Positions 45,339-57,400 of a stretch of DNA of 64,000 nt are shown piece by piece. Location: the NCBI GenBank assembly GCA_033819885.1, contig JAQYUZ010000029.1:153656-217655 (forward strand), read 5' to 3'. Below the pieces are notes generated by a model. The model made no database searches. It was not told where the DNA came from and was given only the letters and a program-made list of their open reading frames with translations. Within the stretch, counting starts at the first letter, position 1. Each line of letters opens with the position of its first letter. This DNA is from Microbotryomycetes sp. JL201. Its lineage: Eukaryota; Basidiomycota; Microbotryomycetes. Both the position numbers and the translations under genes were made by a program.

Positions 45339-46485
45339 CTACATAATCGTGCACTCCTGCGGCGGGTCGTCGTTGTTCGGACTCGCCGGAGTCGAAGCAC
45401 TTCTCCTCTTGTCGACAATAACCTGGTGGCCGTCCGAGCTTCCCACCTCGATGGACATTGCGCCTGTTCTTGGCTCGGTGATGAACGTGACTAGGGCAAA
45501 GACAAGTCAGCCCGAGTGCCCGATGAGGTGTCGAGCTGGAGATTTGCTCACCTGGGGTCTCGTACAATCGCTTTGCCTGTGCTCTCAGAGAGTCGTCACT
45601 TTCCCGTGACTGTTCAACGCTTGATCTCGGGCTTTGTGAAAGCGGCTCGCGAGGGAAATATCGACTCGATGACAGCCGAGACACTAGGATGGGCCGCGAG
45701 TTGGCTGACAGGCAATCTGGGTCGTTACACCTTGATGGAGCCGGAGTTAGAGGCGCAGACAGCGCAACACGCTAGATATCAAACCGAAAAATCAGAACTC
45801 GGCCCCATCTTTCTCCACCTGTGTAAAAGAGTCAACTCACTGACGTGCTGGTCCGGCTGCTGAGTGTTTTTAAAGATCCAGATTCGCTCGATTTGGTCGT
45901 TTTCAGCTTGGGTAGCGTCGCGTTCGGCGCCAGGTGCTTAGTCGTCCATGACCAAGCGACCGTCAAAGCTGCCGTGCAGGGCAGAGTATGCGCGCGTTGT
46001 CGTTTAGCGACCATTGAGATGTCTTGAGTAGCTGAGAAAGGCGTGCAAGTGCACACAGTCGCTGATAAGATGCCGGCATGGGCTTCGGGACCTCCGACGC
46101 CGAGCCTCCGACCGATTACGAAAAATCTCCGAGCAACGCCGAGCTTGCTGAACAAGAGTTCCGAGGGCAGAAGATGGCGAATGGTGAGAAGGCATGTTCG
46201 GGAGTGAGTGACATGAGAGAAATCGCCGAGAGTCACGTGACGAGAAGGAGGGTCCTGAAAGAGAGACTCGAAATGCCAATGACAGCAAATCATCTGAGTG
46301 AAGATGGATGGGTGAGAGTGTATCAAATCATTCTGACTTGGAGTCCGTCTGTGCCATGCGCCTCCTGAGTCGAGTACGACGTACTCGCGCCTTTGTTGTC
46401 CAGCAGCACAACCCACGGCGACGTGAGCAACTGCTGACCGCTTCCACGGAAGGCTTGGAACCTGATCAATTTGCGTGTACACCAT
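45339..46485 (-). CDS. Uncharacterised protein with a C-terminal CaaX box
   Basis: Three exons (45841-46485, 45552-45771, 45339-45490) fit in frame to 338 residues. The last four residues are CTIM, a CaaX box of the kind that is prenylated and ties proteins to membranes. The preceding ~130 residues are rich in Ser, Arg and Pro and probably disordered. The first exon shows no domain I recognise and its coding status is less sure, because other frames are also open there. The last two splices use GTGAGT and GTGAGC donors with TAG acceptors and are convincing. The prenylation site is seen in sequence; the membrane role is inference. Confidence 0.45.
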
Positions 46486-46618
46486 TTGTCAGCCTCCGCT
46501 CGTCCTCGAACGCGATCGAGTGACGTCGGTCGTCGACCTTCCCTGCACTGAAAGCGAGTGCTCTGCGGGAGTAGCATAGGCTGCTATACAGTGATATCGC
46601 TATACAGAGCCCATCATC
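46486..46618. promoter_or_regulatory. Short divergent promoter
   Basis: A gap of 133 bp separates the two start codons. A weak CTATACA repeat pair (about 46582 and 46600) sits just before the rightward start. Confidence 0.35.
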
Positions 46619-47892
46619 ATGAGGTACGTACCATCATTCGCTGAAACAGCGTGGAACTTGCTGACGCTCTCATCTCTACATGATACAATCCGTCACGCAT
46701 TACCATCAAGTGATGTCAGCCCCACTCATGTATGCATCGTTGGTACTGGCATGACGGCTTTGACCCTCGCAAGAACGCTACTGCGCAATGAGCCTACATT
46801 GCCACTCAAATTGACCTTGATCGACAAGGCACGCAACCCCGGCGGCCGAATGACTTCGAGGACATACGATGGATTCGACAACGTGACACTCGAGACGGGA
46901 CTGCGAGTGTTTCAGGCCAGCGAGACGCCTTTCAAGGACGAGGTCCGGCGATGGACTGGAAAGCAATGGGTAGAAAGAGTGCCCGACAATGTGCTGAAGG
47001 GGGTAGCGGGGGAGAACCAAGGCCTTGAATGGCATCAGGCAAAAGGCGGTGTCACCAGCCTGGTGAATCACCTCGTCGACGAGATCAAATTAGCCGGAAA
47101 AGACCAAGTTGCTTTTCACTTCAACACGACTGTATGTTTTGAGCTTGCCCTTGAGAAAATTGTCGTATGAATTCTTCCTCTGATCAGGTCACACACCCTT
47201 CACCGTCGTCAACTGGCTCCGATAGCCTCAATCTCGCCTTGGATCCGGCCGCGAACCTAGAACCAATCGACCTCATCGTTTTTACGGCGCCTGTGCCTCA
47301 GGTTGACGCTTTCGTTTCGGACGATATCAGTATAGAAACCAACACAGAGTATGCACAGACGTTCGTCTGGCTGTTGCCGACGACCGACTTGCCTCCGGCG
47401 GCCCCCATCTACCACCGCAACCCTGACGAGCGCTTGACGAGTATTGCGACGGGCATGAAAGGTGACCAAAGAACGGGTATTGTGCTTCAGGCGACTCCCC
47501 AGCAGCTTGGATTGGTCTATGACAATGAAAAGACGAAAGACGACGATATTAAAAGAGCGTTCCTTGACGTGCTCAAACGTGCAAATGGCTCGCTGCTCAG
47601 CCCCGAGTTGATTGAACAGATTGAAGGCAAAAAAGGAAGAGAAAGCCAGATCAAGAGGTGGAAATTTGCTCAGGTGAAACGGGCGCTTGAAGTGTCGAAA
47701 GACGGCTCTGGCCCGACGGCAACGAGCGGGGACGGACAGTCGCGAGTGTGGACTTTCAAGGACGGAAAAGTTTTGATCGCCGGCGATGGAACTGATACAG
47801 GATTGGGTGGCGTCCAGGGCGCTTGGCTGGCAGGTACAGAGGCTGCGCAAAAGATCTCGCACTGGATCATTTCAAACAATGCACGGTTATAG
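46619..47892 (+). CDS. Renalase-like FAD-dependent oxidoreductase
   Basis: Exons 46619-47131 and 47188-47892 give 405 residues. The N-terminal FAD-binding motif reads VCIVGTGMTALTLARTLL, with NPGGRMTSRTYDG just after, as in renalase and related amine/NAD(P)H oxidases. The C-terminus holds GKVLIAGDGTDTGLGGVQGAWLAGTEAA, the second FAD-contact motif. The substrate is unknown; relatives oxidise isomeric NAD(P)H forms or amines. A strong donor (GTACGT) directly follows ATGAG and an acceptor ends at 46710, so the true protein may start as MSDVSPTH on a 5-nt first exon and be 376 residues. Both readings stay in frame. Confidence 0.82.
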
Positions 47893-47920
47893 ACGCCATA
47901 GTGCAATACAACAGTTGACT

Positions 47921-49269
47921 TTAGAAATCAAGCGTGCAGATCGGTAACCGATATGGTCCGACGACGCTTTGCTCCCAATACTTTGAGCTTGTCGCGTCCC
48001 ACTCAATTTGTCCCACTTCGACGTCGGTCCACTCGGTCTTGAGGCCCGTCTCACGCAAGTGCATCTCACTGACGAGCGTGTACGTGTCGTACAAATGTCT
48101 CGACGTCGCTCCGAGTCCGTGAAAGAACGAAAATGTGCTCATCTCGTCGCGCAACATGTTGGGTAGACAGTCGAAGAAGCGATGCAAGTCGACATAGTGC
48201 TCGCTGTACGTGTCAAAGTAGATGGCGTCAAACGCCAGGTACTCTTCTTCGCCCCGTTCGAGCGCTTTCAGATATTGTTGCCAGGTCCCCTCGAAGAACC
48301 GCACACCAGGCTTGTCCATAAAGCCTTTCGACTTGGCATGCTCGAGAACGTCAGGATGCGGTTCGATAATCAAGTGAGTTGTAGGATTGTAATCTTGCAG
48401 ATACGTATCGATGATGCCGAGTCCAAAGCCGACATTGACAACATTGAATTCGGTTTCGGTCTCATCAAGCTCTGCTCTCGCTTTGCCCTTGCGATCGGCA
48501 TGCGAATGGCACAGCAAATCTGCCGTCTTGCGCATGATTGGCCTTTCCCAGCCCATCATGACGCCGATACCTTGCTCATCAACGGCAATCTCTTGGCCCG
48601 TTCCGTCCGTGATGAATCGAAGCTTTGACGCGAGGTAGGTAGCATTGTCTGACGCCGTCGTCCTTTCCGGTGCGGTCGCATGTTGCAAGTCTGTCATGTC
48701 CGTGTCCTGGCCAGTTTCGTCTGCAGCCTGGTCCTGATCAATCTCGATGGCACTTCGGATCATCTCGGCCCTTGCACCTTCTTGAAGTAGAAAATCGTAT
48801 GCCACCGCCTTGTTCATCGAGTATGCAATGTCGCCCGCGGTCTTTCAGCCGAGTGAGGCCCGAGCGTCAGTTTCCAGAATCAAAATACGGATCTCAAGTG
48901 CGCTGACCAGGCCGAGGTTGTCGGTCATTTGCCAGACTGCATTGCCTGATCTGAGCAAGTATTCTATCATGTCGACGTTGCCCGTGTCTGGCGCAACATC
49001 AGAATCGTCAGCCACCCAAAAGTGCATTCGACTTGAATCCGCGCAGACTTACATGCAGCTGCGTGTAGAGCTGTCCACCCTTGCTGGTCTTGGATCCAAC
49101 AATCTGCGCCGACATCACTCACGAGCACTCTGACCTGGTCGAAATCGTTTGCGAGGCACGCATCAATCAGGCGCAAAGCGTACTCGACGCGCGCTTCCAC
49201 GGCTGGATCTACGCCATCAGTCTCAATCCGAGGACTCGAAGGTCCCGACTGGGCATTGACGTCGGACAT
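47921..49269 (-). CDS. RMT2: Protein arginine N5-methyltransferase RMT2
   Basis: Three exons (49053-49269, 48908-48987, 47921-48841) give 405 residues. RMT2 methylates the delta nitrogen of an arginine in ribosomal protein L12. Ankyrin-type sequence at the N-terminus (QGWTALHAAA then NVDMIEYLLRSG) leads to TAGDIAYSMN and then the methyltransferase: ERPIMRKTADLLC, the SAM-binding NVGFGLGIIDTYL, HLIIEPHPDVL, VRFFEGTWQQYL and YFDTYSEHYVDLHRFF. The ankyrin-plus-SAM-domain order is unique to RMT2/GAMT-like fungal enzymes. The 70-bp second intron begins GTCAGC. Confidence 0.95.
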
Positions 49270-49523
49270 GGCGTGGGCTCAAACGCGTGAAGGCTCGAGC
49301 AGATAGAATTACTCGACAGGGGGGCTACAAGGACGTCTTTGGAGGCAGAGGGCCTGCGCAAGTGGATTTTGAGAAGATCTTCGGCAAGCTGATACGGCCG
49401 AGGACTGCTGTCATACCTTCGATCTTGCCAGATCTAGGGTCACCTGTCTGCGCTCGGGCCCCTCGACTTGACTCTTCTCCAAACACCTCGCACTGTGCAC
49501 ACTCGCCATACATAGTCCCCAGA

Positions 49524-50907
49524 ATGCACATAGATACAGAGGACTGTCGATCTGTGCCGTCCCTGAGCAGCTCAAGCAACGATTCTGCTCCAATGACGCC
49601 AGACTCGGCCCCACTTGGGTCCCGATCAGGCCCACGCAGTCTGCTGGACTTACCGGTAGAGCTGCTGAGGTACACCCTGCTCGACTTGGGCCTGCCCCGC
49701 ATGTCCTTTGCCGAAAGCGCAGCCAGGGTGGCGTGGCTGAGGACCCTCGCCGCAACTTGCCACACGTTCAACGACATGGTCACTAAAGAGCTGTACACGC
49801 ACATGTCAATTGACTGCGGAACACGATCTCGGTCACAAATGAATTTCGTCAGAAACGTGATATCCGTCTCGACCGAGAGCGAAGACGGCTCGGGAAACGG
49901 CAGTGGCAACGAATCGGACAGTTCGTGCAGCGCGGCGACCACCGATTCGACTCGGTCGATCCCGCACGACACACTCAAAACACTCAGGTTACGGTACGAC
50001 CAGGCGCCATCGGAGCTCGTTGCGAATCGTTTCAAGTCCACCTGGGACACTTGGCCCAGCTTGGAGCAGCTGTGGATCGTGGGCGCGCCACTCGGCGTCA
50101 CGTGGCTCACAATGACAAGCCTAAGAGATCTGGCACCTAGTAAGCGGGGACGGGATGAACGAACTGGAGCTCGCTAGCTCATGATCTACCTTAGCTATCG
50201 TGCAGCTGTGCCTCGATAATGTCGGTCTGCTCGAGTCAGAATCGCTTTCACTCCCCGCTTTGTCGTTCCCACATCTCAAGCATTTTGCTCTATCCAATCC
50301 CATCATATTCCCCTCTGGCCGTGCCGCCGAACCATGGCAACCTTTTTTGAATACGACCGCCTGTCCGCAACTCGAATCGATCGTGCTCAGCGGATGGGTC
50401 TCAAGCGTCAGGCCAGAGCAATTGGAGTCGCTCAACAGATGTTTGTGCTCTGTCGCCTCGCAAATCAAGCGGTTCACGTTCAAGCCGACCGCCGGCCTGT
50501 CTATGGAAGACCTCTCTCTTGTTTACGACAGGTTGTGCAACTTGCGCTTTCTTGGTGTTCCTGTCTCTCTCGACACGGCCATGGTACTCGCTAGATTGCC
50601 ACGACGACCAGATACGATCAGATTTTTTGCCCATTTCAATCCGGACGACGAAATGGCCGAGGGCGAGTTGTTCTTGTCAGAGGACCTCGTCAGAGTGTGC
50701 GAAGAGGCACGAGACTCTTCGGGCGATGAGAACGTCGTCAGTCGTTACATCTTGCCGGACGTCAGACACATGGTGGACGGCCCTGCTCTCGTCAAGCGCC
50801 ACAGCGCGAGCAACCGGCGGATCACGGTCGAGTTCAGGCGTTTGCCTTTTGACGAATACGCTATTCAGTGGGAAGATCTCATTGCAACAGGGTTCGGACT
50901 AGAATAG
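49524..50907 (+). CDS. F-box-like protein with leucine-rich region
   Basis: Two exons (49524-50139 and 50195-50907) give 442 residues. After a short serine-rich head, LLDLPVELLRYTLLDL and the following AWLRTLAATCHTFNDMV form an F-box-like helix pair, the part that binds Skp1 in SCF ubiquitin ligases. The rest has irregular leucine-rich strands (SLEQLWIVGAPLGVTWLTM, PHLKHFALSNP, CPQLESIVLSG) as in fungal F-box proteins. No named orthologue can be given. The frame is open for 79 codons upstream of the chosen ATG, but without another ATG. Confidence 0.68.
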
Positions 50908-50922
50908 GAGACAGATACAATG

Positions 50923-53900
50923 CTAGTTGACATAATCCATGTTGGTGGGCTGATGCGGGTTCTTGTTCATGACACGAGCGTACTGTCGCGAAAGATTAAT
51001 CAGTCTCTGCGCTACCACGAGGCCCGCTTGCCCTCTTACCTCGAGGATCAACCTTAAAAAGTCTGAAAGCAGGCTGCTATTAGCGCAAGTCAACTGTGAG
51101 CTAGGATCCTTCTTAATACTCACACGCTTGCATGTCTTCCCATCGCCAATACTGCTCTGCCCAGCGCTTGCCCTCGAGCGCAATTTCCTTTGCGAGTCGG
51201 TCATGTCCGACTTGGCCAGTCACGTCACCTTTGAAAAACGCCATGATGTCCCACAACTCAGAGTAGTTCACAGATACCGGAACATAGCTGTACAACTCAT
51301 GGATGTGAGCAATTACAGTCGACTGATTCTTCAAGGATCGACTGACTGAACCCAGGGTTGAATTCGATCAATGTACCATTCTGGGAACATGGTTGATTTC
51401 ATAACCAAAGAGTTTGAGCTCATGAGTCTGTACGGATTCTCTCACTGTCAGCAATGCGCCGTCAAACACGGCCGCGGAAAAGTCGACTGGACTGACCGAT
51501 GAAACCGTCCGCTCCAGCCATTGCCATCCACGTCAAGAACGTATTTGTACTGTGAAGTAGCGGAGCACGTCAGTTCTGTTTCACAATCTGCTGTCTCACA
51601 TGAGCTCACTTCGTTCTGCTGTGCCGGTGTCCTAAGTGCCCACGGAATCAGTCAGCTTTGTCAGAACACTTCTCATCTCCCTGACTTGCATGAAATGATC
51701 CCACTGGAACTGTGCTTCAAATTCGGAACAGGTCTTTGTGTCACCGCACTGCGTTGGATACCCAGTGAATTGGAAATCGAAATAGGCATCACTGAGCTCG
51801 TTGGCGTGCTCAGTGTAGCTTAATGTCGGGTCGATGTGGCCACGAGGATCATCTGGCGCAAGATCAACCGTAACAAGACCTGTCGTTTTCGGCACTGCAA
51901 CGAGAATGGTCAGTGGCGTGCCTCGAGCGTCTAACCAGCGTCGTGACATACACTTGCACAATCTCGGCCTCTGTGAATTCTTGCGCACTGAAGACGGAGG
52001 TAATGAGATGAGTCATCGCGTCGAGAATGCGAGTTCAATTGCTCACTATGAGCCAGCGTTAAATCGGACCCTGTTGTCGAGCCTCGCCACAGCAGCTTGT
52101 CAATCGTCTTGTCTTCCCACTCGGGATCAGGTCCAACGGGCATCTCCCATTGCTCCAATGCCGGCATCAACAGGTCGCTGTGCATCGAGCTCGACGTGAA
52201 AGAAAACATTGGAAACAGCAAACCAGGTCGAGGACCAGCCCAGGCTGTGAACCCGTGCAGAGGTTGATTGTCTGGATGGCGACAGACATCCATTGCGAGT
52301 TCGTGGTCCTTGATGAAGGATTTTCGATGACCCTGACGGGGTTCCATGCGCTTTTCAAACGGTCCAGCCTTTCTCAAAGGTGCATTCGGAGGACAAGCCA
52401 AGGCCCAGCCGTCAAGAGAAGGGTTGTCCACTGTGCAACGGATCGTCAGCCCACGTGTACCATGATTTCATGGTCTAGAATCACTAAAGTTGAACACGTC
52501 GACTTCGTCGATATCTGAGAGGCAGACTCGTTAATGTTCTGCGACAATGCGAGGTCCACGCTTGCTCACATCGTCCTTCCCTAGCGGCAGCAACGTGATT
52601 CTCCTTTGCTTCGCCCGCAATAACAACCCACGGTACGTCGTGTGCCGTGATGGACAAATCCACGTCAGTAGGTATCAAGTCTGAAATGCCTTTGAGCAGC
52701 AAAGCAACCTGCTCCGATCGAAAGTTGACATTCTTCATCGGACCGTCTACCGAGATCGTCTTGCCGTGATCGCGAACGTGAACTGTGAACGCCATTTCTT
52801 TCAACCACAGTCCATCATCCTCTTGGATCATTTTTGAGCGATGTCGCAAAACATCTCGCGGCAAGCTTTGAAACGGCAAGATCCTTTCATAAATCGAATC
52901 GTACTCGTCCAGGAGTTGCACATTATGCTCTTGAGCGAATTGAAACCACTTGTCGAATCCGAGGGGCGGATTCTGGTGGTATCTCCTCCTGTATTCTGTC
53001 GCCGCTTCGTCGAGCGTGTTGCTCTGGCTCGCTAGCTTGTCTTGCCACTTTTGTCGTGCATCTTGGATCAGAAAGTGAATCGCATGAGGCTGAGGCGGTA
53101 CCGGCGGAGAAGAGGGGCCACCTTGATATCTCGGACCGTGCTGTGCGACATCTTCGTCGGATTGTCGAGCCGGTGTAAACAAATGTCCGTCCTTGACGTC
53201 GTAGACGAGCCCTCTAAACGGGTCTCTCTTTCTCGAGCAGCCAGGCAAGAACGGCATGAAATTGCACTTGCTGGCTGATTTTGATGTTGTCGAAGCTGAA
53301 GTTGAAGCCGAGACGAACCCTTTGACGTGCTCGGCCAACAGATTGGCTTTACGCAAAGTCTCACCTCCTCTCAGCCAGACGAGATACATTGTGATGCAAA
53401 ACAGGACGACGATCGTGCTCTGCCGTCTCGGCTTGTACGTTCGATGCTGATACAGGTGCGACGAGCTGCCGCCGCCAATGGCTGTCGAGCTTGCGCCACA
53501 TGTTAGCGCGTTCGCCAAGGCTGACAAGCTCGAAGTTGGATCAGGTTGCTCGTCAGGATACAAGCTAAACAGTCGAGTGTTGAGAGGCTGGAGTTGATCT
53601 GTAGGTCCGACGACTGATGGCCGTCTGCCTTGGTTCATTCCGTTGGCGCCTGTCGAACCGGAGACGCCACCGCTCCTAGCTGGCACTGACATTGTGAACG
53701 TGCCGAGGGAGGGCGTTTGATTCACCCAACCTTGCCTTTTCGTAGGCTGACTAAGATTAGGAGAGTTTGGGGCGCTGTTAAAGTCGCCCATCGTCGAAGT
53801 TGAGCTGTCGCGCTCGTGAATTGTCGAAAGCTGAGGCGCCGTCAAGGTTGACTGTCGACGCATGCCCGGAGCTTGCATTCCATGGCTTGTGCCGTGCTGG

Positions 53901-53977
53901 GGGTATCCAAGCGGTCCATAACTTGGTGCAGGAGACGCTGACGTAGAGCTCGAACGACCAAAAATGAACCAGCCCAT
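50923..53977 (-). CDS. Family 90 glycosyltransferase (CAP10-like)
   Basis: Ten exons (52570-53977, 52485-52514, 52047-52430, 51686-51987, 51610-51618, 51497-51549, 51347-51427, 51124-51287, 51040-51062, 50923-50982) give 837 residues. A type II membrane layout is visible: a polar ~215-residue cytosolic part, one helix (IVVLFCITMYLVWL), then the luminal enzyme. GT90 marks are LIPTDVDLSITAHDVPW, DKLLWRGSTTG, YVLDVDGNGWSGRF and TMFPEWYIDRIQPW. CAP10-type enzymes add xylose in capsule or wall glycans of basidiomycetes; the sugar used here is inference. Exon 5 is only 9 nt (QNE) and exon 9 only 23 nt; both are required to link the conserved blocks. The ATG at 53977 is chosen over an upstream GTG. 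Confidence 0.9.
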
Positions 53978-54494
53978 TGCGGGAAACGAGCGTTGAAACA
54001 AGACTAGCTGCTTCGTCACGACAATTAGGTCTGCTTCTCATTCCTTGCAGCCAGTTGACGCTGCTCACTCGGTGGCAGGACTTGGCTGGGAAAAGCGTTG
54101 GTGGGGCAGCTCACAGCTCAGGCCCAGCCTGGTCGCGTCGGGGAATGTCGCCACAAGGTATCGTGCGACTTCGAGACGCAAACCAGCTCAGAGTTCTGTG
54201 TGTGTGGTACGCACACGACGGGAATGGTGCTTCGGATCAATTTACGAGCCTGGGCGGAGCCGGCGCAAGCCCCCGTGGCCGACTTGCCCGCTTCGGAAGG
54301 TGCTGTCACGTGACCTCTGTTCGGAGCTCGGTTTCACTTTCCACGTGCCGTGAGAGATCAATTGCATGTCCGGTACATTGTCGACTCGAATGCAACAAAT
54401 GCTAGAGTGTAAAAAACAACACGAAACAAACAGAATTCCGGAGAGAAACAAACACAGAAAAAACTTGTCGAGCGAGAGTCTATTGGAAAGGCAC
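53978..54494. other. Intergenic region between two leftward genes
   Basis: A gap of 517 bp holds the upstream region of the GT90 gene and the 3' end of the peptidase gene. No supported frame is present. Confidence 0.4.
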
Positions 54495-57400
54495 TCATTC
54501 GCGCTCCCTCTTGTCGTCGAGCGCGCCTTCAGGATCCCAATCGTAATCACGCAGTTTCCATCGCTGCTTCGTCCGACCACCTTCCCCCCAACGCTCGAGA
54601 AGAAAGTCCGTCAGCCAGTGCATAAGTTCCCAATATGCGCCACGACGTTGAATGCTGAAGTATCTCTCAATCAGTCTCCTATAGCACACGCAGTGATCAG
54701 ACCAGGCGCTCACGAGTGGTCAGAGTCAGTGAACATTCGGAATCGGAAGTTTCTGCACAAACGAGAGTCAGCATCGCCTGGCCAAGGTACGAGGTGGTTT
54801 CCAGGACTGACCGGACGTGCTCGACCGTAAAACGGTCCAGCAGTGCTGCCGTGTTCAGGAAATGGACTTTGTAGCGACGCGATCTCAGTCATCGCTCAAT
54901 CGATTAGCTCTCTTCGTCTCACCGTTGTCATCTCCAGAGCCATGAGCTAGGGCAAAGTTGACGTTCTTGAAGCCGTCCATGTCGCGGATCGAGCTGTTTC
55001 TGTAGCCGACAGGGTTGAGCTGCGGCGTCGACATATATCTCTCGGTGTCTAACACTATCCATCAGCACCAAGAATTCAGCGGAAAGAAACAACGTACAAA
55101 TTGAGTCATAGTAACGCCAGTCGACCACGGGAGCCACAGACATGGCAAGCGTAAACACGCTCGAGTTGGTTTCGACGACCTTGTTCGTGAGGAAGCCGCC
55201 GTACGACCAGCCCCAAATTCCAACGCGTTTCTCGTCAATGTAAGGTAATTTGGCCCACTGCCGCGCGGTTTCGACAACATCCTGAGCTTCGAGAATGCCG
55301 AGCTGTTTCCTCACTGGCATGCGAAATGCTCGGCCTTTAAAGCCTGTGCCACGTGGATCGACTTTGACGATGATGTACTCGAGAGACGTGGCGAGGTAGT
55401 GGTGCCAATCTCGCTGCCACTGATCCGTAACCATTTGCGAAGCCGGACCACCGTATCTAAAACGGATAAAGAGTGAGCCGAAATGCGTCAGCCAATCAGG
55501 ATAGGACGACCCACACTTGGAACAAGACTGGATATTTGGTCCGTCCGGAAACGTCCATCAGTGGCGGGCGTAATTCCAGCGTATTGAGTTCTACGGCGAT
55601 CGTCAGCATAGAGAAGCAGACGACCGTGAATCGACACTCACCAACTCCATTGATTTCGATTGTTCCACGCACAACCTCGGCTTGCTTGAAGCCGGCGTCA
55701 ACCTTGGCGAGAGCGGTGTTGTTGGCCAGTACACGGACATTATTCGGCTCCTCGACGCTAACGAGTTTCTGCCAGGGCACGCCCGGACCCTGCTGGTCTA
55801 GGACATAGTATCCACCGAACGGCGAGAACGATGTGCGATAGTATGACCCTTCTGCTTCGTCTGTGAGTTGGCGCGGTTCGGACACATTAAGCTCGCCGGA
55901 CGCGAGCGACGACAGTTCGTCACGCGTTGGCAAAGGTATGGAGTACACGTGACGCGAAGTTGATGTATTCGCCGCGACGAAATAGCTGCCCACGTCTCAA
56001 AGGTTAGAATCTTCAGAGCTTTGCTCAAGTCAAGACTTACATCAGACCGCGTGCCATATCCACCGCCTGCACGCCGCCATCAATCTCCCAAGTGCCGCTC
56101 GTCAGGAACAATGGTTCGGAATTCTCGGGTGGAGAAAACAAGGCGACATGATTGAAACCCTTCTTGTCCGGGAGGATATCTAAATACCCTGGAGCAAACT
56201 TGTCTGCAGCATTGGAGATAGTCGGGTCGCTGTGAAGCAAACGAGTCGACTCGATCCCGATAATTGTTTGCCCCTGCAGATTGATATTGTCAAGACATGC
56301 CTCGCACGCAAAGGCGAATGGACTCACCGGCTCAACCCAGCCGCTATCTATCGACGAAAAATCGGTCTCTCTCACGATTGCGCCGGTGATTGACTTGGCA
56401 GACATTGACGAGTTCATGGCAAAGTGCGCCACCCGAAGATGATCAGCAACGCGGTTCGTGAGTTTAACCATGAGGTCATTGCTGCCGACCCAAGACACTT
56501 CGCTGATGATGGTATCATTGACGCCAAAAGGTTTTTCTAATTCGAGAGTGTAGAGTGCCGACTCGACGCGTGGATCTAGCGTAGGTGCAGCTGGATCTTC
56601 GTCGGTCAGGGTCGGTCGATCGCTAGGAGAGTCGAGATATGCTCTGAGGTCGAAGACAGAGATTTTCACTTTCGGGTTTGGGTAGCCGGGCTGAAAGACC
56701 AGACCAATCAGCGGTAATCTGCCTACGTAGAGCCAGGTCCACTCGCCTTGGGATAGCGCATGATTGTCGAAGATGGATATGGTTGTGCACCGGCCGAAAC
56801 AAATGATGGATTGTAGATCGGAAACTCATATTCTGGCACCTGCTCCTCGTCGAATGAAAGGAAAGCGAGCTTACTTCCGTCCGGAGACCACCACATGGCT
56901 GAATCGGCTGAGAACACCTGTTCGCTCTCCGTCAGCTTGAACATAGCGTGCTTACTAAACACGCACCTCTTCTTCATAGACCCAGTCTGGTACGCCATTG
57001 AATGTCGTCGGATTTCCGTCAACGGTGATGCGAATTGCCTTCGAACCGCGAGACCGAGCAGATGGAGGCTCCTCGAACACGTATAGATCATTTGCATGCA
57101 CAAATGCTATGTGATGGTTCGTCGGAGAGAAAGTGGCGATGGCGGTGTGCGGCGGTCGCGACTCTGATCGCAACGGCCACGTCTCGCCAGTCTCGACGTT
57201 GTGGACGTGGAAGTTTGCATGCGATGAGTGCCGCCATTGCTGCGAGCATAGGATCAATGCGCCCTCAACGAAAGGTCACTAGCGCACTTAGATACTTACT
57301 TTGGTGTAGTCTGTGTCAAACAAGATATATTTGAGGTCGGCGGATACCTTGAACCTGGTCCACGTGAGCTTGCGGCCCGACGGCTGAAGAGGCCGTTTCA

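Noticed and set aside
46078-46368. Plus-strand frame of 96 codons starting with ATG
   Set aside because: It is antisense to the CaaX-protein exon and has no domain or splice partner.
51907-51960. Extra intron in GT90 between a GTGTATG donor and a TTGCAG acceptor
   Set aside because: Removing it breaks the frame leading into PKTTGLVTVDLAP, so the sequence is kept as exon.
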